A stretch of 56,522 nucleotides of DNA from MGIIb-O5 sp036154155 (lineage in GTDB: Archaea; Thermoplasmatota; Poseidoniia; Poseidoniales; Thalassarchaeaceae). Below are positions 34,446 to 43,220 of the stretch, one piece after another. Numbering within the stretch: position 1 is the first letter of the stretch; each line of letters starts with the position of its first letter. The position numbers and the translations under genes are program-made. The stretch lies in NCBI GenBank assembly GCA_036154155.1, contig JAYZLP010000049.1, forward strand, positions 1-56,522, in the 5' to 3' direction. The notes beneath the pieces are model-generated. The model did not search any database, was not told the origin of the DNA, and saw nothing but the letters and a program-made list of their open reading frames with translations.

Positions 34446-35192
34446 CTAATCAATGGTCGAAATCGCTTCGATATCGAAAATTGAAACTGCAACTTCGAGA
34501 GCTTCTGTTTTGCTAAACCAACGAGCTTCTTCAATCTCATCGTCCTTGGGGACTATCTCGCTCTCTTCGAATTCACCTCTACATCGGTAGGTGAATGAAA
34601 CCCAGTTTATCCCGTCCTCATTGAACACTTCTTCCCTGATTATCGCACCGTCGTTTTCTCCGAACGCATCTCCAGTCTCGCCCTTTGGGTCATCTATTGC
34701 GATCTCTATGCCCAACTCCTCCATGGCTTCCCTGACAGCGGCTTCCCGGGGATGCTCGCCATAGTCGACGAAGCCACCAGGCAGGGTCCAGTAACCCGTG
34801 AAGAAACCACGAGACACCTTGGTCAATAGAACCTGACTCTTGGAATTCACGATCATCACTTTTGAGACCACTCTGTGCATGCTCCTGTACACACATTCCC
34901 GAGCCAATGGGTCTACACATCCATCCGAGATCAGTTTGTCTTTCCACGTCCAATTTTCGGGCCATTCAATCATGGGCAGTGCGTAGACCACCTCATGGAA
35001 AACCTCGCCAAATTTGATACGATTAACTCTACGTTCAGCCCACTCAATTCCCATTGAACGAACTTCGTCTTCGGTGGGCAATCTTAGGGTGACTTCGCCG
35101 ACTCGCCCCATGACTGCTTCGTGAGGCCCTTCCCCATTCGTATCCACGAGCAGAACTTTCCCATCATGCTCAAGGTAGAGCGATCGAGCCAT
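34446..35192 (-). CDS. NUDIX hydrolase
   Basis: 248 residues. The Nudix box is complete at about residues 139-163 (GGFVDYGEHPREAAVREAME then ELGIEI), satisfying Gx5Ex7REUxEExGU. An N-terminal domain of about 105 residues (MARSLYLEHDGKVLLVDTNG...) has no known function. The Nudix half begins with VVSKVMIVNSKSQVLLTKVS and GYWTLPGGF, as in enzymes hydrolysing nucleoside diphosphate derivatives. The substrate is unknown. It lies 11 bases downstream of the malate dehydrogenase gene on the same strand. Confidence 0.92.
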   Translation of the reverse strand: MARSLYLEHDGKVLLVDTNGEGPHEAVMGRVGEVTLRLPTEDEVRSMGIEWAERRVNRIKFGEVFHEVVYALPMIEWPENWTWKDKLISDGCVDPLARECVYRSMHRVVSKVMIVNSKSQVLLTKVSRGFFTGYWTLPGGFVDYGEHPREAAVREAMEELGIEIAIDDPKGETGDAFGENDGAIIREEVFNEDGINWVSFTYRCRGEFEESEIVPKDDEIEEARWFSKTEALEVAVSIFDIEAISTID

Positions 35193-35203
35193 TTTTCACC
35201 CCA

Positions 35204-36181
35204 TCAACCCAAAAGCTCGCTAACTGCGTCTCGCTCTTCCAAAAGTGCAGCGACATTCTCATCGATTTTTGACTGTGCAAAAGAGTCGACAGGAAGGCCT
35301 TCCACTACAACCACATCACCATTTTCACATCGACATGGGAAACTAAAAACAAGCCCTTCGGGAACCCCATACCAACCCTCCGATGGGAGGGCTACTGAAA
35401 CTATGCGACCATTCGAACCTTGCCACCAGTCACGCATGTGGTCGATGGCAGCGGAGGCTGCGGAGGCAGCTGACGATGCTCCTCTTGCTACGATTATCGC
35501 CTTCCCCCGAGTAGCTACAGTATCTAGGAAAGGCCCTTGGAACCACTCCTCCTCGAATAATTCTGTTGCCATTTTACCGTCCACGGTTGCAAATCGCGGG
35601 TCTGGGTACATCGTGTTAGAGTGATTGCCCCAGATGAATACATCATGAATCTTTGAAGCAGGAACTCCTGCACGCTCAGCTATCTGCCCCACTGCTCGGT
35701 TTTGGTCAAGGCGAGTCATAGCTGTAAATTGCCGAGAGGGTATACTCGGCGCGTTTGCAGAGGCAATTAGCGCATTGGTATTGCAAGGATTGCCGACAGT
35801 AATGACCCTCACACGGGGTGAGGCCACCGCATCGATTGCCTTTCCTTGGCCGACGAAAATCGGACCATTCGCAGCCACTAGATCTGATCTATCCATGTCT
35901 TTTGTCCTGGGCCGTGAACCGACCAGAAAAATTGCATCGGCCTTTTCGAATGCAATATGGGGGTCATCAGTGCCAACTATGCCATGAATCAGGGGGAATG
36001 CAGAATCCTTCAACTCCATAATTACTCCGTCTAAGCGTTGCATTCCAGGTGGTATCTCGAGTAGCTGAAGTGTAACTGGCTGATTTGTTCCAAAACAATC
36101 TCCACTGGCTATCCGCCATAGCAGTGCATATCCGATGTTACCAGCTGCACCAGTGACAGCAACACGAATCGGTTTTTTCAT
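35204..36181 (-). CDS. mdh: Malate dehydrogenase
   Basis: 325 residues; NAD-dependent malate-oxaloacetate interconversion. The sequence follows the bacterial/cytosolic MDH group: VAVTGAAGNIGYALLWRIAS for NAD binding, LLEIPPGMQRLDGVIMEL, SRPRTKDMDRSDL with substrate-binding Arg residues, TRLDQNRA with Asp/Arg, and WGNHSNTMYPD with the catalytic His. ATG 36181 starts the Rossmann fold at the proper distance; the open frame continues to 36304 without family sequence. It is divergent from the transhydrogenase operon. Confidence 0.96.
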   Translation of the reverse strand: MKKPIRVAVTGAAGNIGYALLWRIASGDCFGTNQPVTLQLLEIPPGMQRLDGVIMELKDSAFPLIHGIVGTDDPHIAFEKADAIFLVGSRPRTKDMDRSDLVAANGPIFVGQGKAIDAVASPRVRVITVGNPCNTNALIASANAPSIPSRQFTAMTRLDQNRAVGQIAERAGVPASKIHDVFIWGNHSNTMYPDPRFATVDGKMATELFEEEWFQGPFLDTVATRGKAIIVARGASSAASAASAAIDHMRDWWQGSNGRIVSVALPSEGWYGVPEGLVFSFPCRCENGDVVVVEGLPVDSFAQSKIDENVAALLEERDAVSELLG

Positions 36182-36381
36182 TTCACTAACCCCTGCTTCC
36201 AAGACTGCATTATCCCCCTCGCCCTTTCCCATCTGTCTCCCTCGTTCCCCGGCAATAGGATGGGAACTTAGCACTTTGTGATTCATCGCCTCCGAGAGAA
36301 TCATATTCCCCTGCCATTCTTTCTCCGAAACCTTCGCGCCGACGGCTTCAATAAGCGTCTTCTTCTCGAATGTGTATCTGA

Positions 36382-36398
36382 TTGGGCCTATGGCCCAA
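36382..36398. promoter_or_regulatory. Perfect inverted repeat TTGGGCC-TAT-GGCCCAA
   Basis: Seven-base arms with a TAT spacer, ending 14 bases before the pntAA ATG. Depending on where transcription starts it could be an operator or an RNA hairpin close to the ribosome-binding site. The spacer is the same triplet as in the repeat at 12949, although the arms differ. Confidence 0.4.
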
Positions 36399-36412
36399 CG
36401 GGAGTGGTGACA

Positions 36413-37573
36413 ATGCGCTTGGGAGTGGTCAAGGAGCCAGAAGGAGAAAATAGAGTTTCCATAGTTCCAAACTCGGTTACGAAACTAACCAAGCTCGGTT
36501 TTGAGGTACTGGTTGAGTCCGGCTCAGGAAGTAGTGCCAACCACTCTGACGATGAGTACGAATCAAGAGGGGCGACAATAGTTTCCCGTGAATCCGCAAT
36601 GTCCTCTGACATCATCATTTCAATTAGGATGCCTGAGACTTCTTCCATGGATAGGGGCACCATACTAGCCTGCGTCGCCGACCCGTTCAGGAATCCAGGG
36701 AGGGTACGCGAGGCAATGGACGCAGGAATCACCCTGATGAGCATGGACATGATCCCTAGGAGGCTGTCAAGGGCCCAAGCAATGGATGTAAACTCCAGTC
36801 AAGACAACCTCTCTGGATACAAAGCAGTTCTCCTAGGCGCAGCACATGTGCCCAAGGGGATACCCATGATGACAACCAGCGCAGGAACAGTCAAGCCCGC
36901 GAAGTTCGTAATCATGGGGAGTGGTGTCGCAGGGCTACAGGCAATAGCTACCGCAAAGCGTTTGGGCGCAGTGGTATATGCATCCGACGTTAGGAAGTCA
37001 GCTGCTGAGCAGATCGAATCAGTGGGTGGAAGGTTCATCGAGGTCGAGGGCATGGATGACTTCGAGGACGAGTCAGGCTATGCAAAGCCCCTGACTCCTG
37101 AGTTTATTCAGAAGGTAAATGATACGGTCTGCGAGGTCGCAAGTGATGCGGATGTTATTGTTACGACAGCTCGTATTTTCGGTAGACCGGCTCCCATTAC
37201 GGTGCCTTCTACGGCAGTCGAGTCATTCAAACAAGGCTCAGTGATAATTGACATGAACGCAGACGTGGGTGGAAACTGCGAACTCACTGTTCCAGGGGAA
37301 GTAACCAGCGAGCATGGGGTCACAATTGTCGGAATCGAGAATCTAGCCGGAACTATCCCTGCAACCGCCAGTATGCTTTTCTCAAACAACCTCACAAATT
37401 TCGTCAGTAGCTTGGTGAAAGACGGCAAGTTGGAGTTGGACATCGATGACGATATCCTGGTCGGTGCGCCCGAAGGATCTGACTTCCACATTCCCGGAAT
37501 GGGAGGCGTTCTAATTTGCTCTGATGGCGCGATTCACCCTAAGCAGTCCCGATTGGCGGAGGTGCTCGGATGA
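36413..37573 (+). CDS. pntAA: NAD(P) transhydrogenase, alpha-1 (NAD-binding) subunit
   Basis: 386 residues. The soluble NAD(H)-binding domain dI of proton-translocating transhydrogenase, related to alanine dehydrogenase. Motifs: MRLGVVKEPEGENRVSIVP, RLSRAQAMDVNSSQDNLSGY, PAKFVIMGSGVAGLQAIATA for NAD, and GSVIIDMNADVGGNCELT. ATG 36413 is used because conserved sequence starts there and GGAG lies 9-12 bases upstream. Its stop overlaps the alpha-2 gene by 4 bases. Confidence 0.95.
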   Translation: MRLGVVKEPEGENRVSIVPNSVTKLTKLGFEVLVESGSGSSANHSDDEYESRGATIVSRESAMSSDIIISIRMPETSSMDRGTILACVADPFRNPGRVREAMDAGITLMSMDMIPRRLSRAQAMDVNSSQDNLSGYKAVLLGAAHVPKGIPMMTTSAGTVKPAKFVIMGSGVAGLQAIATAKRLGAVVYASDVRKSAAEQIESVGGRFIEVEGMDDFEDESGYAKPLTPEFIQKVNDTVCEVASDADVIVTTARIFGRPAPITVPSTAVESFKQGSVIIDMNADVGGNCELTVPGEVTSEHGVTIVGIENLAGTIPATASMLFSNNLTNFVSSLVKDGKLELDIDDDILVGAPEGSDFHIPGMGGVLICSDGAIHPKQSRLAEVLG

Positions 37574-37890
37574 GCCTTACTCTAGGAGCCTTGGTGGGCA
37601 GCATCACAGTTTTCGTATTGGCTATTTTCCTCGGATTTGAGCTAATCAGCAAAGTTCCCGCCACCCTGCATACCCCGCTGATGTCAGGTGCCAACGCCAT
37701 ATCTGGTATCACCATAGTAGGAGCCTTGATTTTGTCAAACTCGGCGTTCGATGGTGCGAACACCGATGTCGCAGCTCTGTTGGCTTTCGTCGCCCTTGTT
37801 ATGGCCACAATCAATGTGGTTGGCGGTTTTATGGTTACGAATAAGATGCTCGGAATGATAGCCGGACGACGTAGGAAGGGGGGTGAATAG
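37570..37890 (+). CDS. pntAB: NAD(P) transhydrogenase, alpha-2 (membrane) subunit
   Basis: 106 residues with three hydrophobic helices. The central HTPLMSGANAISGITIVGA stretch is the conserved PntAB membrane signature. It forms part of the proton channel together with the membrane part of PntB. It is translationally coupled to pntAA by overlap and is directly followed by pntB, the usual three-polypeptide layout. Confidence 0.95.
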   Translation: MSLTLGALVGSITVFVLAIFLGFELISKVPATLHTPLMSGANAISGITIVGALILSNSAFDGANTDVAALLAFVALVMATINVVGGFMVTNKMLGMIAGRRRKGGE

Positions 37891-37891
37891 A

Positions 37892-39319
37892 ATGGTCGAT
37901 CCAGTTGTTTGGGATATCGGCTATCTGATATCGGCATCATTGTTCATTATCGGCATAAAGAGGCTATCGAGCCCTAGAACTGCACCTGAGGGGAACAGCC
38001 TAGGGGCAATGGGAATGCTATTGGCGGTGTTGGTTACACTGGCTAAGCTTCAGACCGAGGGAGTCATAGGTTGGGAGTTGATTGTCGGTGGACTACTGGT
38101 TGGATCAGTAATTGGCTACCTGATGGCTACTAGGGTAGAGATGACAGGGATGCCTGAACTGGTTGCGCTCTTCAACGGATTTGGCGGCGGTGCTTCAGCC
38201 TTAGTCGGACTTTCCGAGGCCATGAAGAGGATTCAAGAAGCGAATATCCCGGACCCCGGTGTCGAGCTCTATGCGATTTGGATCGCCATAGGGCTGTCTG
38301 GAATAGTGGGCTGGATTACCTTGACAGGAAGCCTAGTGGCCATGTACAAGCTCAAGGGGGGTTTCACAGTCCCATTCTCCGGCAAGTGGGTCAGATTCCC
38401 AACATGGGGCCCACCATGGCTTAATGCAGTTAAGGCGATCCTTCTAGTCACGTCATTCGTACTAATCTGGATGACTATCCAAGAGCCTTCCGATCAATCG
38501 TGGATTTACGCATTGGCCCTTTCCTCGGGACTACTTGGAATACTGTTTGTTCTGCCTATAGGCGGTGCAGATATGCCAGTTGTCGTTAGCTTGTTGAATT
38601 CACTATCCGGAATCGCTGCCGCGTTCACCGGATTCGTGATCGGAAACAACGTGCTCATCATAGCTGGCTCGATGGTCGGGGCGGCTGGACTAATTCTCAC
38701 ATTCATTATGTGCAAGGCGATGAATAGGGAACTTTTCGATGTTCTTTTCAAAGCCTTTGGAGGTTCAGGAGAGAAGGATCAACTGACTAGGACCAAGGTC
38801 GGTAGCGACCCGGAGGAGGTCGCGATGGTACTTGACGGCGTCCAGAGAGTAATCGTGGTTCCTGGGTATGGCATGGCTGTCAGTCAGAGTCAGCACGCAG
38901 TCAAGGAATTTGCAGATCTTATGGAGTCTGAAGGGTGCGAGGTCCTGTATGCTATTCACCCAGTCGCTGGAAGGATGCCCGGACACATGAATGTCCTTCT
39001 CGCAGAAGCGAATGTCCCGTATGAGAAGCTGATAGAGATGGATGACATCAATTCGGAGTTTCCCGACTGCGATGTGGCGTTGGTAATCGGTGCAAACGAT
39101 ACTACCAATCCCGCTGCTAGGACTGGCGAGGGACCTCTAGCTGGAATGCCAATTCTGGATGTCGATAAGGCAAATGTTGTGGTCATCATAAAGAGGAGCC
39201 TCTCTGTTGGATATGCTGGCGTGGATAATGATCTGTTCTATATGGATAAGACGATGATGCTATTCGGCGATGGTAAGAAAATGATGAACGACCTCAACTC
39301 GTCTATCAAGGACCTATAA
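37892..39319 (+). CDS. pntB: NAD(P) transhydrogenase, beta subunit
   Basis: About 475 residues. The first 270 are membrane helices (SASLFIIGIKRLSSPRTAPE, VEMTGMPELVALFNGFGGGA, IGGADMPVVVSLLNSLSG). The C-terminal dIII domain binds NADP (VIVVPGYGMAVSQSQHAVKE, HPVAGRMPGHMNVLLAEANV, VALVIGANDTTNPAA). The enzyme uses the proton gradient to make NADPH. ATG 37892 or GTG 37883 are both possible; the GGGGGTGA just before favours the ATG. Confidence 0.97.
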   Translation: MVDPVVWDIGYLISASLFIIGIKRLSSPRTAPEGNSLGAMGMLLAVLVTLAKLQTEGVIGWELIVGGLLVGSVIGYLMATRVEMTGMPELVALFNGFGGGASALVGLSEAMKRIQEANIPDPGVELYAIWIAIGLSGIVGWITLTGSLVAMYKLKGGFTVPFSGKWVRFPTWGPPWLNAVKAILLVTSFVLIWMTIQEPSDQSWIYALALSSGLLGILFVLPIGGADMPVVVSLLNSLSGIAAAFTGFVIGNNVLIIAGSMVGAAGLILTFIMCKAMNRELFDVLFKAFGGSGEKDQLTRTKVGSDPEEVAMVLDGVQRVIVVPGYGMAVSQSQHAVKEFADLMESEGCEVLYAIHPVAGRMPGHMNVLLAEANVPYEKLIEMDDINSEFPDCDVALVIGANDTTNPAARTGEGPLAGMPILDVDKANVVVIIKRSLSVGYAGVDNDLFYMDKTMMLFGDGKKMMNDLNSSIKDL

Positions 39320-39391
39320 TGAGAGATGAGCATCATGAAACCAAGCAACGGTTATGAGTCTCTCACTGCCGAACATAGCTCGACAGCCACC

Positions 39392-40444
39392 ATGAACTCA
39401 CCCGTGAAAAGACTCGCCGCGGTATTCATTGTAGTCGCACTATTGGCAGTCCCTGCGATGGGTATGAGCGCTGGCCCTAGTTACGAGAACGGCGACGGAG
39501 ATCCAACAGTCAAGTACGGGTGTTCATGCCATAACAATGGTGCGACATCTGCCAGAGCAGTAGTCATGGTCACAGGGGTCCCAGTAATGTACGAGGCCAG
39601 CCAATCCTATGAATTCACCATTACAGTAGCCGATGCACTAACTCTTTCCGGCGGAGACGGCAACAAAAAAGCTGGTTTCTTGATGACCTCTGAATCCAAT
39701 GGGGCCTTCAGCTGGGGCGATGATCAGGATATCAGGCAGGCCGATGGCGCTCCCGACGACATCTCCCATTCAGACCCTGACTCGGATGGCATCTGGAACG
39801 TCGTTTGGACCGCTCCCTCGGAGGACATTGGGCCGATCTATTTCTGGCTAGCAGGCAACTCTGTAGATGGAGCGGGGGTCCCTGACGAGTCCGACTACTG
39901 GAACATCCTGTCATTCTCAATCAACCCCCCTGGAACAGTATCGTCCGATGAATCAGGAGCTACCCTGGATACTAGGACAATATCTGTAGGTGACTATGAC
40001 ACTCTCTTTGTGGTGGAAGAGTCCGATGCCCAGAGGGAAGCAGAAAGACAAGAGGCCCTGTCTCATGCCGTTTTCTCGCAGGGCAATCTTTTCTTCTGGA
40101 CTAGTCTCGTGGCCCTCATTTTCGGAGCCCTTCTTCAACGAGAGATATTGGAGAGAAGATACGATGAGGGACCTGAGTTCCTCGCAATGGAGTTGGCATA
40201 CCCGCAGGCCATCCGCAGGTCGCTACTCAGCATCGCCTCATTCATCGTTGCAGTTAGATGGACCGCATCAGACTCCGCGATTTACTTCCCCCCTCAGGCT
40301 GTCGTTAAAGAGGGAACCAATGTCACTGAACTTACAGGTTTCTTGATAGGATGCGCCTTCTTTACAAGCGCGATGTTCGCCTACGGCGTATACAGAACAA
40401 TTCTGGCCGCAAGAGCCGAACAATCAGTCAAGGATCGCTTGTGA
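39392..40444 (+). CDS. Secreted Reeler/choice-of-anchor-V-like protein with CSCH motif and membrane domain
   Basis: About 350 residues. A signal peptide (VKRLAAVFIVVALLAVPAMG) precedes a mature start GDPTVKYGCSCHNNG. The CxCH resembles a shortened cytochrome c CxxCH or the cysteine-rich start of Reeler-like domains. A beta domain follows (about 35-195: SYEFTITVADALTLSGGDGN, AGFLMTSESNGAFSW, IYFWLAGNSVDGAGVPDESD). Then come three hydrophobic helices near 230-350. It is followed by a TatC-like gene 2 bases away. ATG 39392 gives the best signal peptide; ATG 39326 is an alternative. Heme attachment is unproven. Confidence 0.7.
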   Translation: MNSPVKRLAAVFIVVALLAVPAMGMSAGPSYENGDGDPTVKYGCSCHNNGATSARAVVMVTGVPVMYEASQSYEFTITVADALTLSGGDGNKKAGFLMTSESNGAFSWGDDQDIRQADGAPDDISHSDPDSDGIWNVVWTAPSEDIGPIYFWLAGNSVDGAGVPDESDYWNILSFSINPPGTVSSDESGATLDTRTISVGDYDTLFVVEESDAQREAERQEALSHAVFSQGNLFFWTSLVALIFGALLQREILERRYDEGPEFLAMELAYPQAIRRSLLSIASFIVAVRWTASDSAIYFPPQAVVKEGTNVTELTGFLIGCAFFTSAMFAYGVYRTILAARAEQSVKDRL

Positions 40445-40445
40445 C

Positions 40446-41171
40446 ATGTCTGAATATTCATCCCCAAGGTCTGATTCGAACCCCTACTCCCATATCTCGG
40501 AACTCCACTCCGTTTTCAGGAAGACCGCCGTTCTACTGATTTTCTCAGCAGCCCTGTGGTCAACGACCTCCACTTCAATGATCAATGAGTGGATTTCTTC
40601 GCTCTCTCTTTCACACCCAGAGTCCGGTATGGCAATTTACTCTCCAATGGATTGGATAGAGGTTAGGTGGACGCTTATCCTCTTGTTCTCGTCTCTTTCT
40701 GTATTGCCCTTTTTCTCGATTCTCATGTACAGATTCGTGAGTCCCGGCCTATACAGGGATGAGAAGAAGTGGGTTTCTGTAGTCCTCATCAGTTTCTCAA
40801 TTATCGCACCTCTGGCTACAGTGGCCATTTGGACATGGGGAATCTCAGCATTCTTCTCCTTCTCAGAATCATTGGGCCCAATTGATGGGGTCGATGAAAG
40901 GTACGATATCACCCAAATTATCTCATTATCCATGGGAATAACATGGGTCGTTCTCATCTGCTCAATCACGGCAATTTCACTCTCAATGTCGAGATTATTC
41001 CTAGGACCGGAGGAGGGCAGTACCAGATTCAGAATTAGACTCCTGTTAATCTCCACAGGAATCCTAGTGTTGACCCTTCCCGTGATATATGACGGTCTGA
41101 GAATCGCTATCGCAGTGGTTGCAATATTTATTGCAGACCAGTCATCAAGGATAGTCCCTATTCGCAGATAA
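40446..41171 (+). CDS. TatC-like twin-arginine translocase component
   Basis: 241 residues with about six hydrophobic helices. The start SHISELHSVFRKTAVLLI resembles the TatC HLxELRxRL opening. A first periplasmic loop is followed by a RDEKKWVSVVLISFSIIAPL helix, like the E-R helix and third transmembrane segment of TatC. The ending has short paired helices (GILVLTLPVIYDGLRIAIAV). TatC forms the receptor core of the folded-protein export system. The sequence is divergent and identity rests on the opening motif and topology. No tatA is adjacent. Confidence 0.6.
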   Translation: MSEYSSPRSDSNPYSHISELHSVFRKTAVLLIFSAALWSTTSTSMINEWISSLSLSHPESGMAIYSPMDWIEVRWTLILLFSSLSVLPFFSILMYRFVSPGLYRDEKKWVSVVLISFSIIAPLATVAIWTWGISAFFSFSESLGPIDGVDERYDITQIISLSMGITWVVLICSITAISLSMSRLFLGPEEGSTRFRIRLLLISTGILVLTLPVIYDGLRIAIAVVAIFIADQSSRIVPIRR

Positions 41172-41246
41172 TTGGTCCCTGGGAAAATTACGTCAACCCA
41201 CTCAAATCTACATTTACTTGAAAGGCATGCCTGACACCGGAAAGTC

Positions 41247-43220
41247 GTGAAGTCAGTGAGATATGCGACCGCATTAGTCCTTATTCTGCTAGCGGCACTG
41301 ATCAATCTTAACCCGGATATCGTAGATCCATCCAAAGCCCCCCACGTGGACTCCCATGACGGAGAAACCGACCTTGTTGGCTTGCAAGAGAGTGAGGAAT
41401 GGCTCGTCCTAAGGGTCGCATTTCCAGATAAGCCACACGACGATTCAATAATTGACCAAATTTTCGACATCGATAAAGACGGCTCACCCCATTTGTCTGC
41501 TTCACAATATGTCGCTCAAATGTCGGGTGGATTGTCATCATTGGAGGTCACAATCGCGGATGGCACCTGGGTTTCCCAAATGGACGAAGGATTCTGGGGC
41601 GCAGACTCCTCAGGAATTAGGGACTCAGGACTAGATGGAAGAGGAGTAGAGGGACTAGTCGAGGAATCAGTTGAAGGACTCCTTGACGGAGTCAACCTGT
41701 CCAAATGGGACTACAACAATGATGGATTAGTCGATAGAATATTGATTCTACACTCTGGCTCTGCTCAGGAGTCAGGAGCTTCTTCAGACTCCATTTGGAG
41801 TCATTTTTCTGAACTACAGGAACCGATAGAGGTAGGAGAATGGGCAATCGGCCATTACACGATTTCATCACTCGATTCAGGAATGGGGACCGTTGTTCAC
41901 GAGATGCTTCACCAGATGGGGGCACTAGACCTCTACGACGTCCACTCAGAGCTCCCCTCCAGCACGTGGAATGGGCTGGGTGACTGGGACATCATGGCTA
42001 GTGGCAATTGGAATGACAATGGAAGAACCCCTTCCATGCCAGGATCCTCCACACTGGATTTGATTGGTGCACATGGGGTCATTGATGTAGATACAAAGAT
42101 CGATGGAACATACGAAATAGCCCCCATTAGTAGTACTTCAGGAGGAACCAGGATCCTTTCTCTTGAAACAGCCCCGGGCGAGAGGGTGCTAATCTCGTTC
42201 CGCTCTGACATTGGTTTCGACTCAGCATTGCCAGGCCATGGCATATTGGTAGAGTATCAAGACATGAATAACGGGAACTCCGCTGACAACACAGTAAACC
42301 ATGACCCAAACAATGCATGGGCTAGAATCATAGAAGCAGATGGTGACGATGCACTTCTCAGGAATAGGGACTCTGGGAGCGAGGGAGACACCTTTTCATT
42401 GAACGACACATTCGGAAACACAGGTATCAGAATCCAGGATAATAGGGGTAGATTTGTTCACTGGACAGCCACAGTTTCTCAAATCTCCAATGATTCGGCA
42501 TCAGTAGAAATATCCACACCATCAACCCAAACGACCTCCGTACTGACTCAGAGAAACCCCTTGCAACTTCTCGATGGAGAATCGTCCTATGCCACTGTGT
42601 TCACTCCCGTTCAATGCAACCTTATCGTCAATGTCAGTGCAGATCTCGGGACTTCAACAGCGGTTGAGATTGACCTACCTGCAGGAACGTCAGATGTCCC
42701 CATCTTACGCTATTCGGACACATCTATGTCATTGGGGACATTGTCTGGTACTATTGGCTGCGAGGGCGACACGCCTGTCACAATAAGATCAGATTGGCAG
42801 AAGATAGGGAACCGAATACCCCCGCAATCACTCGAGGCCGTAATTAAGTGGGATGAGCCATCCTCTATTTTGCTAGATTTGGAATTTGAGGGCGACGGCC
42901 CAAGAGAGTATGATATTGGAATAGAGGGCGCGGCTAGTAGAATAGCCACAATTTCTCAACAGGGAGAGATTTCCCCGGGCGACCATCTGATCGTTGAGAT
43001 TGAACCAATGGGCCTGATGGAATCAGGGATGTACGCTAGAGGACAGGTCGTATTTCAGGATGAATTTGGCCTGGAGCAGAGGATAGACATACTCCTGATT
43101 GCAGAATCACCTTTCACTGGAGATGGTTGGTTGGCATGGCTATCGACACCCTCTAATGGACTTCCTATTGTCTGCATCCTTCTGGCAATATCTGTGATTA
43201 CAGGCTCAAAAAGGGAATGA
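41247..43220 (+). CDS. Secreted M6-like metalloprotease
   Basis: 657 residues. GTG start and signal peptide (VRYATALVLILLAALIN). The zinc site is VVHEMLHQMGALDLYD near residue 215, matching HExxHxxGxxDxYD of M6/immune-inhibitor-A-like peptidases. It is followed by GLGDWDIMASGNWND with the Met-turn-like IMASG. Beta-rich domains follow and the chain ends in a hydrophobic helix (GLPIVCILLAISVIT), so it is probably tethered to the membrane. Its substrate is likely extracellular protein; marine planktonic archaea are thought to use such enzymes for protein degradation. Confidence 0.85.
   Translation: MKSVRYATALVLILLAALINLNPDIVDPSKAPHVDSHDGETDLVGLQESEEWLVLRVAFPDKPHDDSIIDQIFDIDKDGSPHLSASQYVAQMSGGLSSLEVTIADGTWVSQMDEGFWGADSSGIRDSGLDGRGVEGLVEESVEGLLDGVNLSKWDYNNDGLVDRILILHSGSAQESGASSDSIWSHFSELQEPIEVGEWAIGHYTISSLDSGMGTVVHEMLHQMGALDLYDVHSELPSSTWNGLGDWDIMASGNWNDNGRTPSMPGSSTLDLIGAHGVIDVDTKIDGTYEIAPISSTSGGTRILSLETAPGERVLISFRSDIGFDSALPGHGILVEYQDMNNGNSADNTVNHDPNNAWARIIEADGDDALLRNRDSGSEGDTFSLNDTFGNTGIRIQDNRGRFVHWTATVSQISNDSASVEISTPSTQTTSVLTQRNPLQLLDGESSYATVFTPVQCNLIVNVSADLGTSTAVEIDLPAGTSDVPILRYSDTSMSLGTLSGTIGCEGDTPVTIRSDWQKIGNRIPPQSLEAVIKWDEPSSILLDLEFEGDGPREYDIGIEGAASRIATISQQGEISPGDHLIVEIEPMGLMESGMYARGQVVFQDEFGLEQRIDILLIAESPFTGDGWLAWLSTPSNGLPIVCILLAISVITGSKRE

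Noticed and set aside
33886..34446. Minus-strand open frame of 186 codons beginning VGPPGFEPGSNAPKAS
   Set aside because: This is the well-known false translation of the antisense of a tRNA gene (here tRNA-Pro), continuing antisense to the zinc-ribbon gene.
36182..36304. Upstream extension of malate dehydrogenase
   Set aside because: The Rossmann fold begins right after ATG 36181; the extension has no homologous character and reaches into the pntAA upstream region.
40637..41470. Minus-strand open frame of 277 codons
   Set aside because: Antisense to the TatC-like gene and to the start of the M6-like protease, both of which have signal or membrane features and normal codon use.
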